Assembly: GCA_038213375.1 (NCBI GenBank)
Contig: JBBQTB010000004.1
Span: forward strand, 62,001-126,000
Length of the DNA: 64,000 nt
DNA from: JAAUTT01 sp038213375
GTDB lineage: Bacteria; Bacteroidota; Bacteroidia; Bacteroidales; JAAUTT01
Direction of reading: 5' to 3'
In this document: in pieces, positions 41,155 to 49,912 of the stretch
How the letters are laid out: the number at the start of each line of letters is the position of its first letter
Position numbering within the stretch: position 1 is the first letter of the stretch
Notes under the pieces: model-generated
Seen by the model: only the letters and a program-made list of their open reading frames with translations
What the model was told of the DNA's origin: nothing
Database searches by the model: none
Translations under genes and position numbers: made by a program

Positions 41155-42783
41155 TTATTGAATTTTAAAAGATACTGTATTTAATTCTCTTGGCTTCCCA
41201 TCAGGCCCAATCGCCTTTATATAATCAAAATAAACCTTGTCCCCTTTGTTCAAATTTCTTATAATATTTTTTTGTTTTTCAGAAATCTTGTTGGTTGACT
41301 TTACAGATTCATCCTGAACAAACGATCGGATAGTGGCAGAAACGGTAAACTCGGTAACTGTAAACTTTGCATCAAAATCAAATCCTTCCAAATCGGCTTG
41401 AACAATACTTTGAGCAAGTAAAATATTTTTGTCAATGGTCCCTCCTTTTCTTAGGGCAACTTTAGCAATTGGGTCAGGAATGTTTTTTACTCTGAATTCC
41501 ATTTGACCGACTTGTTTATCTTTACCATCAATTTTGGCATTAACTGTAATTTTAGCATTAATGCCAGCATTTTTTGGGTTTACTACCCACCCGTTTCCTT
41601 CTTTTCTGATAATGCCATTGGTATTGTATGCCGTAATTTTATCACTCCCTATGCCTGGTACTGAAATTGAAACAGGATTATCTACACCAATATAAAAAAC
41701 ATTCATTTTGGTGGGTGAAATAACTGCATTCGATTCTGCAACAAGATATTCCGCTTTAAATGGTTTTCTTATGATGGATCCATCGGTTGCTTTTAATTGA
41801 ATAATTCCACCCCATTTTACAGGGCCAACAGAACCAGCAGTTCGCCTAAAAATACCTTTTTTGGTGACAGGATCGATTGGCAGACTATCTCTATTCCCTC
41901 CCACAATCTGGTAATCAATTTTCCCATCTGCTGTTTTTATTTCCTGTACCTGACCGGTATAGATAGTAGGATTGCGTGTTGTATCAAACGCTGCCATAAA
42001 AACCTCAGCTCTATACTCTCCTCCTTTAAGGACATAATCGGAATTAACAATTATTGTTGGCTCCAGCTTGTTAAACTTAAAGGATCCGGCATCAATTTGA
42101 TTAAACAAATATCTGATAACATCCGATTCAGCGTTTCGCACATCGCTTTGCAGTTTGCTCATAATCGTGGTAACTGCAATAAGAGGCCAACTTTCAAAAT
42201 GGGCAGTTTCCCATGTCTGTTTTTCGCCTGGTTCATTCGGTGGATCAGTATTCAATGTTGCATTAATGGAAGCAATAAGATCTACATCATTTTTATCAAC
42301 GTAACTAAGCAATGTGTTTCTAAGCTCAACGAATTTTGCTTTCAAAACCTTACCTTGTCCATTGTTATTAGATCCGATCATTATTTCAGAAGCGCTATAG
42401 GTATCATCCTTTTTTTCGATTTTACCACTCATCACTCTTCTTTTGGCATCAATTGCCTTATTTCCCTTGTCAGCCTTTTGTACAATCTGAATCTTGAGAT
42501 TCTGAATCATATTAAAAAGTTCTTCCGACTTTATCTTTACATCCTGAGCCTTTATTTGCCAAGGTTTAGCTTTATTTGGATTTGATACTGCAAGTTTGTC
42601 AAATTCATCGTAAAGCAGGTTGTTTTTATCACTAAAGTTTTCAGAAGTTTTAGTAAGGCCTTCATCTACAATAACAAATGCATTCAAAATTTCCTTCGAT
42701 ACATTCAGCGCTAGTAAGGCAGTCAGCACCAAATACATCATGCCGATCATTTTTTGCCTGGGGGTTTCTTTTCCGTGACCCAT
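41155..42783 (-). CDS. gldM: T9SS motor protein GldM/PorM
   Basis: A 542-residue protein with one N-terminal transmembrane helix at about residues 12-32 (MIGMMYLVLTALLALNVSKE) preceded by a short cytoplasmic GHGKETPRQK segment, and a long periplasmic part with tandem domains, as known for GldM. Typical segments are ILNAFVIVDEGLTKT, AVISPTKMNVFYIGVDNPVSISVPG and KLRK-like ends such as ARKG at the D4 domain (KVALRKGGTI). GldM dimers form the rotor or stator column that couples the inner-membrane GldL motor to the periplasmic ring. The gene is 27 bases from gldL and 16 from gldN. Confidence 0.95.
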   Translation of the reverse strand: MGHGKETPRQKMIGMMYLVLTALLALNVSKEILNAFVIVDEGLTKTSENFSDKNNLLYDEFDKLAVSNPNKAKPWQIKAQDVKIKSEELFNMIQNLKIQIVQKADKGNKAIDAKRRVMSGKIEKKDDTYSASEIMIGSNNNGQGKVLKAKFVELRNTLLSYVDKNDVDLIASINATLNTDPPNEPGEKQTWETAHFESWPLIAVTTIMSKLQSDVRNAESDVIRYLFNQIDAGSFKFNKLEPTIIVNSDYVLKGGEYRAEVFMAAFDTTRNPTIYTGQVQEIKTADGKIDYQIVGGNRDSLPIDPVTKKGIFRRTAGSVGPVKWGGIIQLKATDGSIIRKPFKAEYLVAESNAVISPTKMNVFYIGVDNPVSISVPGIGSDKITAYNTNGIIRKEGNGWVVNPKNAGINAKITVNAKIDGKDKQVGQMEFRVKNIPDPIAKVALRKGGTIDKNILLAQSIVQADLEGFDFDAKFTVTEFTVSATIRSFVQDESVKSTNKISEKQKNIIRNLNKGDKVYFDYIKAIGPDGKPRELNTVSFKIQ

Positions 42784-42810
42784 AGAAATCAGTTCTTATG
42801 CTATAATTAC

Positions 42811-43695
42811 TTATTTTTTATTTGTCACAACATTCATTGCGGCCAACATATTGCCATAAACTGTATTAAGCGATGATAAATTACTGCTTAATTGAGTTAT
42901 TTCATCTTTATATTTTTGAGTTTCCTGAGATGATTGTTTCAAATCCTGAAGCAATTGGTTCATTCCTCCATATAAAGCCTGATTTTCTTTTAAATGTGTA
43001 TTTGAATCACGCAATTGCAATTCGTAAACAGCATTTAAAGCAGAGAGATTTTTATTGACATTTTCAAGTTGAGAATTGTAATTTTTTGCTCCTTCCGAAA
43101 TTGAAGAAATGTCATTTTTTACAGTCGATGATAAACTTGAATAAGAATTCGTTAACGTTCCTATTGAATCCTGTAATGACGAAGCAGATTGGGTAAATGC
43201 AGTAGATAGGTTTCCTACCGATGATGCTGCATTTTTCATGTTTGAGGCATACTGACTTGTTGCCACTGTCGCTTCAGAGATATCAGAAAGACTAGATGAA
43301 GTAACATTGAGCTTATGCAGGGATTCTCCTAATTTCTTGAAAGTTTCAGGACCTATATTTGCATCTTGCACCAGATCCTCGAATCGATCTAAAGTAGTAT
43401 GTCCCAATTTACCTGCTTCCTTTATTGTTTCTATTTCATCAGGATCGGTCATACCGGCTAGTTCAGGATACACCAACGTCCAGTCAAGTTCTTCATGTAA
43501 AGGCTCAAAAGCAGAAAAGAAGAAAATAATCGATTCAGTAATAAGACCAACAGAAATCATTACACTGGCTCCATACCAGTGTTGAATTTTAAAAAGTGCT
43601 CCAATAATTACAACGGATGCTCCAAAGCCATACAATTTGGCCATAAAATTTTTCCAACCGGAGCTTTGTACAATTTCAGTAATATTCATATACAA
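42811..43695 (-). CDS. gldL: T9SS motor protein GldL/PorL
   Basis: A 294-residue protein with two N-terminal transmembrane helices (about 20-36 and 43-61) joined by the conserved KIQHWYG turn. The second helix carries Glu54 in LITESIIFFF, corresponding to the essential membrane glutamate of the proton-driven GldL motor in Flavobacterium. The remaining 230 residues are cytoplasmic, with helical and coiled-coil segments rich in Ser and Asn (SLQDSIGTLTNSYSSLS). With GldM it forms the motor that powers type IX secretion and gliding. An alternative start three residues in (MNITEIVQ) is equally possible. Confidence 0.95.
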   Translation of the reverse strand: MYMNITEIVQSSGWKNFMAKLYGFGASVVIIGALFKIQHWYGASVMISVGLITESIIFFFSAFEPLHEELDWTLVYPELAGMTDPDEIETIKEAGKLGHTTLDRFEDLVQDANIGPETFKKLGESLHKLNVTSSSLSDISEATVATSQYASNMKNAASSVGNLSTAFTQSASSLQDSIGTLTNSYSSLSSTVKNDISSISEGAKNYNSQLENVNKNLSALNAVYELQLRDSNTHLKENQALYGGMNQLLQDLKQSSQETQKYKDEITQLSSNLSSLNTVYGNMLAAMNVVTNKK

Positions 43696-43740
43696 TAATT
43701 TTAGAATGCCTAAGTAACCAAAGTTATATTTTAGCTGTGC

Positions 43741-45078
43741 TTATTTTGCTGATGTACCTAAATATGATCTAACACAGCGGAATCCAATAAATGATTTTGC
43801 TGAATCCTGATATTCATAAGTTCGGGTTCCAACCTGCATGTAATAAGCAATATCTTTCCAGGATCCGCCACGAATCACTTTACGCTTCATTGAAGGAGGA
43901 TCATCAGGAAGTGCATTGTACTTATAATCAGGATTGAGATCATGTGTGAAACTATAGGCTGATTCATCATATGCATTGGCACACCATTCGCCAACATTTC
44001 CAGCCATATCGTATAAGCCCCATTCGTTAGGTTCGTAATATCCTACACGCACAGCCGTTATGCCACCATCATCAGCATAATTGCCACGTAATGGTTTAAA
44101 ATTTGCAAGAAAGCAACCTTGTTTGTTTCGGGTGTACATTCCTCCCCATGGATACATTGAATTGTTAAGTCCACCCCTTGCAGCATATTCCCATTCTGCC
44201 TCAGAAGGCAATCTGAAATCATGCACACTTGGTTCTCCATTCTGTGCCAATGATCCATTTAAATATTGAGTTCTCCATATTGAAAATGCAGTTGCCTGTT
44301 TCCAATTAACTCCAACAACAGGGTAATCATCGTATGCAGGGTGCCAGAAATACATGGTTGCCAATGGTTCGTTATAAGAATATGTAAAATCAGATACCCA
44401 ACATAACGTATCAGGATATACATTTATTACATCTCTCATTATAAAAGCAGATCTATCCTGAACCTGAATTTGTTCGCCCAAAGAATTTACTGCTGAACCA
44501 CTATATTGTTTTGTGCTAAAGTTATATTTATTCGATTTTTTAGAGGCTTGTTGCATATCCACCCAAAAATATTCATACATTAACTTTCTAGTGTCTATCT
44601 CTTTTCTGAAATAGAACCTCTCATTGGGTTGAAGGTAAATTTCTTTCAATGTTTCATTCACTGTCTCATCTTTTGTATCGATTTCGGTTTTCCAATTAAT
44701 CATCGGAGGATCAATAGGATTGCCATTATCGTCTTCAGATATAAGAAAATCTTCGATCTGTGTACCAAGCAATCTTCTCATAATCGAATCGCGAACCCAA
44801 TAAACAAATTGACGATACTCATTATTTGTTATTTCGGTCTCATCCATCCAAAAGGCATCAACAGATACTGTTTTCGATGTTACGTTTTGTGCCCAGGATA
44901 CATCCTGATCGCTCGGGCCCATATTATAACTTCCCTGCGGAATAAAAACCATTCCAAAAGGATCGGGTTCAAAGTACTTTTTTCTACCTTGCACACCAGT
45001 AAGCTCCCCGTTACTGGTTTTCCCACAGCTACCGTTAAGTATTGCAAATACGATACTTATGACCAGTATTCTTTTCAT
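43741..45078 (-). CDS. gldK: T9SS ring lipoprotein GldK/PorK
   Basis: Starting at 45078 gives a lipoprotein signal with cysteine 18 (ILNGSCGK); a longer frame reaching 45147 would add 23 charged residues and is unlikely. The 445-residue protein has a formylglycine-generating-enzyme-like (SUMF1) fold: MVFIPQGSYNMGPSDQD, DAFWMDETEITNNEYRQFVYW, PVVGVNWKQATAFSIW, RLPSEAEWEYAARGG and DMAGNVGEWCANAY with RKVIRGGSWKD. In T9SS this fold is structural: GldK and GldN make the large periplasmic ring anchored to the outer membrane. It lies 83 bases after porP. Confidence 0.95.
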   Translation of the reverse strand: MKRILVISIVFAILNGSCGKTSNGELTGVQGRKKYFEPDPFGMVFIPQGSYNMGPSDQDVSWAQNVTSKTVSVDAFWMDETEITNNEYRQFVYWVRDSIMRRLLGTQIEDFLISEDDNGNPIDPPMINWKTEIDTKDETVNETLKEIYLQPNERFYFRKEIDTRKLMYEYFWVDMQQASKKSNKYNFSTKQYSGSAVNSLGEQIQVQDRSAFIMRDVINVYPDTLCWVSDFTYSYNEPLATMYFWHPAYDDYPVVGVNWKQATAFSIWRTQYLNGSLAQNGEPSVHDFRLPSEAEWEYAARGGLNNSMYPWGGMYTRNKQGCFLANFKPLRGNYADDGGITAVRVGYYEPNEWGLYDMAGNVGEWCANAYDESAYSFTHDLNPDYKYNALPDDPPSMKRKVIRGGSWKDIAYYMQVGTRTYEYQDSAKSFIGFRCVRSYLGTSAK

Positions 45079-45161
45079 AACATTAAGGTGTTTATGTGTA
45101 TAAGAATTTTTAGTATTCATTTTCCAGCTACGTAAATTTTTTCTCAATTAAATTTAATTTT

Positions 45162-46109
45162 TTATAAAAATCGAATGCTTTTGTATTTGTGTGGTATTTT
45201 TTCCGTTATTATATTGAAACAATATCCAACCATAATTTCATGCGAACCACTATTATATTTTCGAATATCAGTTGTAGAGAAATCATAAGAATATCCTATT
45301 TTTAATCCATTTGCAAATTCAATTCCCAACATTCCAATTATTGCTGAACTGAGTCTATAAGAAACGCCTCCCCATATCCGTTTATTGTATACTAAAACAG
45401 TATTTAAATCAATCCTTGATGAACCTCCGTCAGTACCAATAAAAACAGATGGTTGTAAATCGAATGAAGGGTTGGGAAGTGCAATATTATATCCTGTTGT
45501 TAAATAATAATGTCGTTTTAAACTTGGCTTGGCCTTTTCGTACGAAAATTTGGGTTGCGTAAGGTGTGTTGAAGAAAGCCCAAAATACACATTTTCTGCT
45601 TTATAGAATAAACCAAAATTTAAATCAAAGATGGATGCGGATTCTTTTGGTCCCGGTATGCCCTGATCCTGATCGGCATTTATATTCCCATTGCTTTTAC
45701 CCGCGTCCCAAGTAGCGTTAAGCGCTTTGTTGTAAAATCCTGCGCTCACTCCAATTCCTAATTTTCCGTTACCATTGTTTACATTCATCCTATATGCATA
45801 AGCCAGATTTAGGCCTATATTTTTTTCAAAACCAAGTTTATCATTTAATATAGTTAAACCAATTCCACTGTTTATTTTAAATGGTTTAACCGACGCATCA
45901 ATATTGAACACCTGTGTAGATGGGGCTCCATTAAGACCCACCCATTGTTCACGACCCAAAAGTGATGCACAAATTGCATCCTTACTACCAGCATATCCAG
46001 GATTAACAGCCAGATTATTTTGCATATACTGACTAAATTGCGGATCCTGTTGCGCAGCTGCCACTCCAAAGAGCAGTAGAAAAGGAAAGAAAATTAAAGG
46101 CTTAATCAT
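45162..46109 (-). CDS. porP: PorP/SprF-family T9SS membrane protein of the core operon
   Basis: A 315-residue outer-membrane protein with a signal peptide (IFFPFLLLFGVAAAQ). The family motif QDPQFSQYMQNNLAVNPGYAGSKD begins the mature protein, followed by LLGREQWVGLNGAPSTQVF, GIGLTILNDKLGFEKNIGLNL, GKLGIGVSAGFY and GSHEIMVGYCF at the end. It heads the operon porP-gldK-gldL-gldM-gldN, the order also known for the por genes of Porphyromonas gingivalis. In that system PorP links the ring and outer membrane. It differs from the second family member near 31000, which is paired with a cargo protein. Confidence 0.93.
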   Translation of the reverse strand: MIKPLIFFPFLLLFGVAAAQQDPQFSQYMQNNLAVNPGYAGSKDAICASLLGREQWVGLNGAPSTQVFNIDASVKPFKINSGIGLTILNDKLGFEKNIGLNLAYAYRMNVNNGNGKLGIGVSAGFYNKALNATWDAGKSNGNINADQDQGIPGPKESASIFDLNFGLFYKAENVYFGLSSTHLTQPKFSYEKAKPSLKRHYYLTTGYNIALPNPSFDLQPSVFIGTDGGSSRIDLNTVLVYNKRIWGGVSYRLSSAIIGMLGIEFANGLKIGYSYDFSTTDIRKYNSGSHEIMVGYCFNIITEKIPHKYKSIRFL

Positions 46110-46171
46110 AAGTAAAGTCTCACTTCATCTGTTCTTAATGTAGTAAAGTAAGCAATAATTAAGTTTTCCTA

Positions 46172-46179
46172 CAAATTTA
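46172..46179 (-). promoter_or_regulatory. Candidate -7 box of the T9SS operon
   Basis: On the minus strand TAAATTTG matches TAnnTTTG, 62 bases upstream of the porP ATG. A GTT rather than TTG is present 22 bases further upstream, so the -33 element is weak. The 216-base gap contains no other recognised element. Confidence 0.42.
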
Positions 46180-46325
46180 TTAACATTTTATTGTTAATAA
46201 CTGTTCCTTCCTTTGCCTGCTTATACTGCATTTTAAAATTAATGTTTCCTTGTTAGATAATTATTATTTACAGAATTCCCATTTTATGATACATCCTATT
46301 GATTGCAAATTACTTAAAACTTAAA

Positions 46326-47453
46326 TTAAATTTGAATTCTTTGAAAAGTCCTCCACCAACGATCGGGTATTTCTTGTTTACAAGCCAGTTCGTAATCATT
46401 TTCAGAACACGAAAGCACAATACGATGATTATGCTTATGTAAGAATATTTCCATCCACCAACGGTTAGTAAAGTTACTTTGATAAAATGCCAAATCCTGA
46501 TTGGAATCATTATTATGAATCAAATATTTAGTAAAATTCTGTGGTTTTAAATCAGGTTCTTCAAATATCCTGTTAGCTAACCCTTCAAGAAAATACCATA
46601 TTATCTGTGCAGCTAATTGTGATGTTGTTTGGTGAATATCATTTGCTATAGAAATATCAAAAACACCCAATGAGGTGATTCGGTTGCTGTGTCCGGTAAA
46701 GAACGATAATTGACAGGCTTCATCGCCTGACAAACCGTTAGGGGAACTGTTCAATGCTCCGGGAGCATCGCAATGCTTTATGGAGTTTAAGCTGAACGTT
46801 ACAAGATTAGAATCTCTAAGAACAGGTTCAATTTCTTTCATGTTTGTTCGTAGAAAACCGAGGCGATATGCTTCGAAATGAGAGTCATCCACGAAATCGA
46901 GAACTGTTTGTGATACAAAACAACTCTGGTAACCAATATTTATATAATTAAACATTGAAAAACTGTCTTCGTTTTCTTCGCTGTGTGTGCCGGAGGTATA
47001 ACTTTCATTTATCGACTTACTGGAAATGCGGGAGTCGATAGATACCATATTTAAAGGTATGTTGTTTTTTTGATAAGCAAGGATTCCTCCATAATTGAAT
47101 TTGGATGTGCCTCCAATTAGAACCAAAATAACATTATCCTTTTTAATCTCCTGAAAAACCTCGCTGATAGCAATACAAGCATCAGCGAAATTATTGCCGG
47201 GTTTAATGTTTCCCAAATCAATAATGGAAAGGTTATTTGAAAGTGGAGCTAATTGAAATATCTGATATCTGACCTGATTAGCTACTTCAAAGGTTTTAAT
47301 ATTTTCATCGTCAGGCACTCCTAGCAATGCCACCTGAAAACCCAGCGCCATAAGATCGGCTTTCTGCTTGTCGAAAAAGCGTACATGCTTAGTAACAAAG
47401 TGAGTGTCGAAAATATTATTGTTGTTGAAATCCAAAAAATGTACCAGTTCCAT
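46326..47453 (-). CDS. Ureohydrolase (arginase/formimidoylglutamase) family protein with degenerate metal site
   Basis: A 375-residue protein with the overall ureohydrolase pattern and the Bacteroidota-type C-terminus (TSQLAAQIIWYFLEGLANR, then NRWWMEIFLH and ELACKQEIPDRWWRTFQ). The arginase metal motifs are altered: GGDHS is GGTSKF (114-119), DAHxD is IDSRIS (139-144), and SFDxD is SLNSI (221-225). At most one of the usual manganese ligands remains, so the usual hydrolysis is unlikely. The gene lies between topA and the T9SS operon on the same strand, 216 bases from porP and 21 bases after topA. A structural or regulatory role is possible. Confidence 0.8.
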   Translation of the reverse strand: MELVHFLDFNNNNIFDTHFVTKHVRFFDKQKADLMALGFQVALLGVPDDENIKTFEVANQVRYQIFQLAPLSNNLSIIDLGNIKPGNNFADACIAISEVFQEIKKDNVILVLIGGTSKFNYGGILAYQKNNIPLNMVSIDSRISSKSINESYTSGTHSEENEDSFSMFNYINIGYQSCFVSQTVLDFVDDSHFEAYRLGFLRTNMKEIEPVLRDSNLVTFSLNSIKHCDAPGALNSSPNGLSGDEACQLSFFTGHSNRITSLGVFDISIANDIHQTTSQLAAQIIWYFLEGLANRIFEEPDLKPQNFTKYLIHNNDSNQDLAFYQSNFTNRWWMEIFLHKHNHRIVLSCSENDYELACKQEIPDRWWRTFQRIQI

Positions 47454-47474
47454 TAAAGTAATAATTATGCAGGA

Positions 47475-49799
47475 TTAGGATTTCTTTTTTTTGCCTCTGG
47501 CTGGCTTTGATTTTGAACTGCCATCTTTTATAATATCCATACATTCCTTAAAAGTTAGGGCCTCAGCGCTTTTCGTTTTAGGAATTTTATAGTTTTCTTT
47601 CTTAAAAACAATGTAAGCCCCCCAGCGTCCATTTAGAATCTGTAGATTGGCGTCCTCAGAAAAATTCTTAATAACTTTGTTTAGCAGCTCCTGTCGTTTA
47701 ATACCAATTATCTCAATAGCCCGGTCAATAGCAACCGTTAAAGGATTATCTTCTGATATTTTAATGGAATAAAATTTATTATCGTGTTTCAGATATGGAC
47801 CGAATCTGCCTATACCTACTAAAACGTCTTTTCCCTCAAAACTTCCGATGACTTTGGGAAGTTTGAACAAATCCAATACCTCATCAAGCGAAATAGTATC
47901 AATGGATTGTCCTTTTAAGAGTCCTGCAAATCTGGGTTTTTCTTCATCAGTTGCCACGCCAATTTGTGCCATTGGACCAAATCGTCCGATTTTTACCATC
48001 ACTGGCTTCCCCGAAACCGGATCAGCCCCAAGAATGCGTTCACCAACACTTCTTTCGGAGGTTTCAATGGTTATTGCAACTTTTTCGTGAAATGGATTAT
48101 AAAATTTATCAATCATCTTTGTCCAGCCCAAATTTCCGATGGCTATCTCATCAAACTCCTTTTCAACATTGGCTGTAAAATTATAATCCAAAATATCCTT
48201 AAAGTGCTGTACCAGAAAATCATTTACAATCATTCCAATATCGCTCGGAAAAAGTTTAAACTTCTCCGCCCCTGTTATTTCCTTCAGTTTCTTTTCAGTG
48301 ATCGTGAGGTTTTGAAGTGTAATTTCCTGATATTCACGGGTTATTCCCTCACGGTCCTCTTTTACCACGTAACCCCTCACTTGAATAGTTGAAATAGTTG
48401 GGGCATAGGTAGAAGGACGTCCTATCCCTAATTCTTCGAGCTTTTTAACCAGACTGGCTTCCGTATACCTTGGTAAATGGTGTGTAAACCGCTCAATGGC
48501 TTTTATATAGTTAAGGTCAAGAACCTGATTAATTTTTAATGGAGGTAAAAGACGTTCTGTACTTTCCTCATTCTCTTCATCGGTTGATTCGATATATACT
48601 TTCAGAAAACCTTCGAATTTCATTACTTCTCCTGATGCAATAAATTTTTCAGGAGTAGTAGAAATGTTTATGGTAACTGTGGTTTTTTCAAGGGCTGCAT
48701 CGCTCATTTGTGAGGCAACAGTTCTCTTCCAAATAAGATCATATAGTCGGCGCTCTGTTGCCGAACCCTCTATTTCAAATTGATCCATATAAGTTGGGCG
48801 AATTGCCTCGTGAGCTTCCTGTGCTCCTTTCGACTTGGTTTTGTATTGACGAGGATTTGAATATTTTTCGCCGTATTCCTTTATAATGACATCTTTCGCC
48901 ATCGTAATTGCCGTTTCAGAAAGATTCACCGAGTCGGTACGCATATAGGTTATTTTTCCGGCTTCATATAACTTTTGCGCAATGGCCATAGTTTGGCCTA
49001 CCGAAAAACTCAATTTACGACTTGCTTCCTGCTGAAGAGTGGAAGTAGTAAAAGGAGCTGCTGGCGATTTTTTTGATGGTTTGGTAACTATATCGGTAAT
49101 TTTGAATTGGGCTCCCTGGCATTTATTCAGAAAATCGAGCGTAACTTTTCGGTCGGAAAATTTATTGTCAAGTTCGGAAAATAACGAACCCTTTTTCTGC
49201 TCTGTAAAAAAATTGGCATTAACTTTAAAAGACGATGTGCTATTAAAGACTTGAATTTCACGCTCTCGATCCACTATCAAACGGACAGCTACTGATTGAA
49301 CTCTGCCTGCAGATAAAGCCGGCTTTACCTTTTTCCAAAGAATAGGTGAAATTTCAAAACCTACCAATCGATCGAGCACACGTCTCGCCTGCTGGGCGTT
49401 AACTAAATTTAAATCTATAAACCGCGGATTTTTAATCGCGTTTAGTATGGCGTCTTTGGTAATTTCGTGGAAAACAATTCGCTTGGTATTGTTTTGCTTC
49501 AACCCCAGTACCTCATAAAGATGCCACGAAATAGCTTCTCCTTCACGGTCTTCATCAGAAGCAAGCCAAACAATTTTTGCTTCTTTGGCAAGTTTTTTTA
49601 ACTCGGCAACAATTTTCTTTTTGTCTTCCGGAACAATATACTGGGGCTCATAGTCCTTCTTGACGTCTATTCCCAAGTTCTTTTTATCCAGATCGCGGAT
49701 GTGACCAAAACTCGACTTCACCAAATAGTTTTTCCCCAAAAACTTCTCTATTGTAGAGGCTTTAGCAGGAGATTCAACAATCACCAGATTTTCAACCAT
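47475..49799 (-). CDS. topA: DNA topoisomerase I
   Basis: A type IA topoisomerase of 774 residues from the ATG at 49799 (a longer frame to 49829 lacks family support). It relaxes negative supercoils. The Toprim domain opens with LVIVESPAKASTIEKFLG and contains IVWLASDEDREGEAISWHL near 77-93; the catalytic tyrosine is Tyr285 in GKITYMRTDSVNLSE; RPSTYAPTISTIQVRGYV is also typical. The C-terminus has several GRFGP(Y/M) repeats (Toprim C-terminal repeats) and a lysine-rich tail rather than zinc-finger cysteines. It is divergent from the PBP1A gene, with a 113-base gap. Confidence 0.96.
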   Translation of the reverse strand: MVENLVIVESPAKASTIEKFLGKNYLVKSSFGHIRDLDKKNLGIDVKKDYEPQYIVPEDKKKIVAELKKLAKEAKIVWLASDEDREGEAISWHLYEVLGLKQNNTKRIVFHEITKDAILNAIKNPRFIDLNLVNAQQARRVLDRLVGFEISPILWKKVKPALSAGRVQSVAVRLIVDREREIQVFNSTSSFKVNANFFTEQKKGSLFSELDNKFSDRKVTLDFLNKCQGAQFKITDIVTKPSKKSPAAPFTTSTLQQEASRKLSFSVGQTMAIAQKLYEAGKITYMRTDSVNLSETAITMAKDVIIKEYGEKYSNPRQYKTKSKGAQEAHEAIRPTYMDQFEIEGSATERRLYDLIWKRTVASQMSDAALEKTTVTINISTTPEKFIASGEVMKFEGFLKVYIESTDEENEESTERLLPPLKINQVLDLNYIKAIERFTHHLPRYTEASLVKKLEELGIGRPSTYAPTISTIQVRGYVVKEDREGITREYQEITLQNLTITEKKLKEITGAEKFKLFPSDIGMIVNDFLVQHFKDILDYNFTANVEKEFDEIAIGNLGWTKMIDKFYNPFHEKVAITIETSERSVGERILGADPVSGKPVMVKIGRFGPMAQIGVATDEEKPRFAGLLKGQSIDTISLDEVLDLFKLPKVIGSFEGKDVLVGIGRFGPYLKHDNKFYSIKISEDNPLTVAIDRAIEIIGIKRQELLNKVIKNFSEDANLQILNGRWGAYIVFKKENYKIPKTKSAEALTFKECMDIIKDGSSKSKPARGKKKKS

Positions 49800-49912
49800 A
49801 ACTCTTAACCCCATTTTAAAAAACACCACAAAGTAAAAAAATTACTCGGCCAATCTCAAAATTTTAAATTAAATATTATTTGCTAATTTTACGGCGCAAA
49901 CTTAACAAAGCC

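Noticed and set aside
41797..42585. 262-residue open frame on the plus strand inside gldM
   Set aside because: Antisense to a well-conserved gene, with no recognisable domain or signal.
43741..45147. GldK as a true formylglycine-generating enzyme
   Set aside because: The SUMF1 fold is present but the operon context and lipoprotein signal identify the structural T9SS protein.
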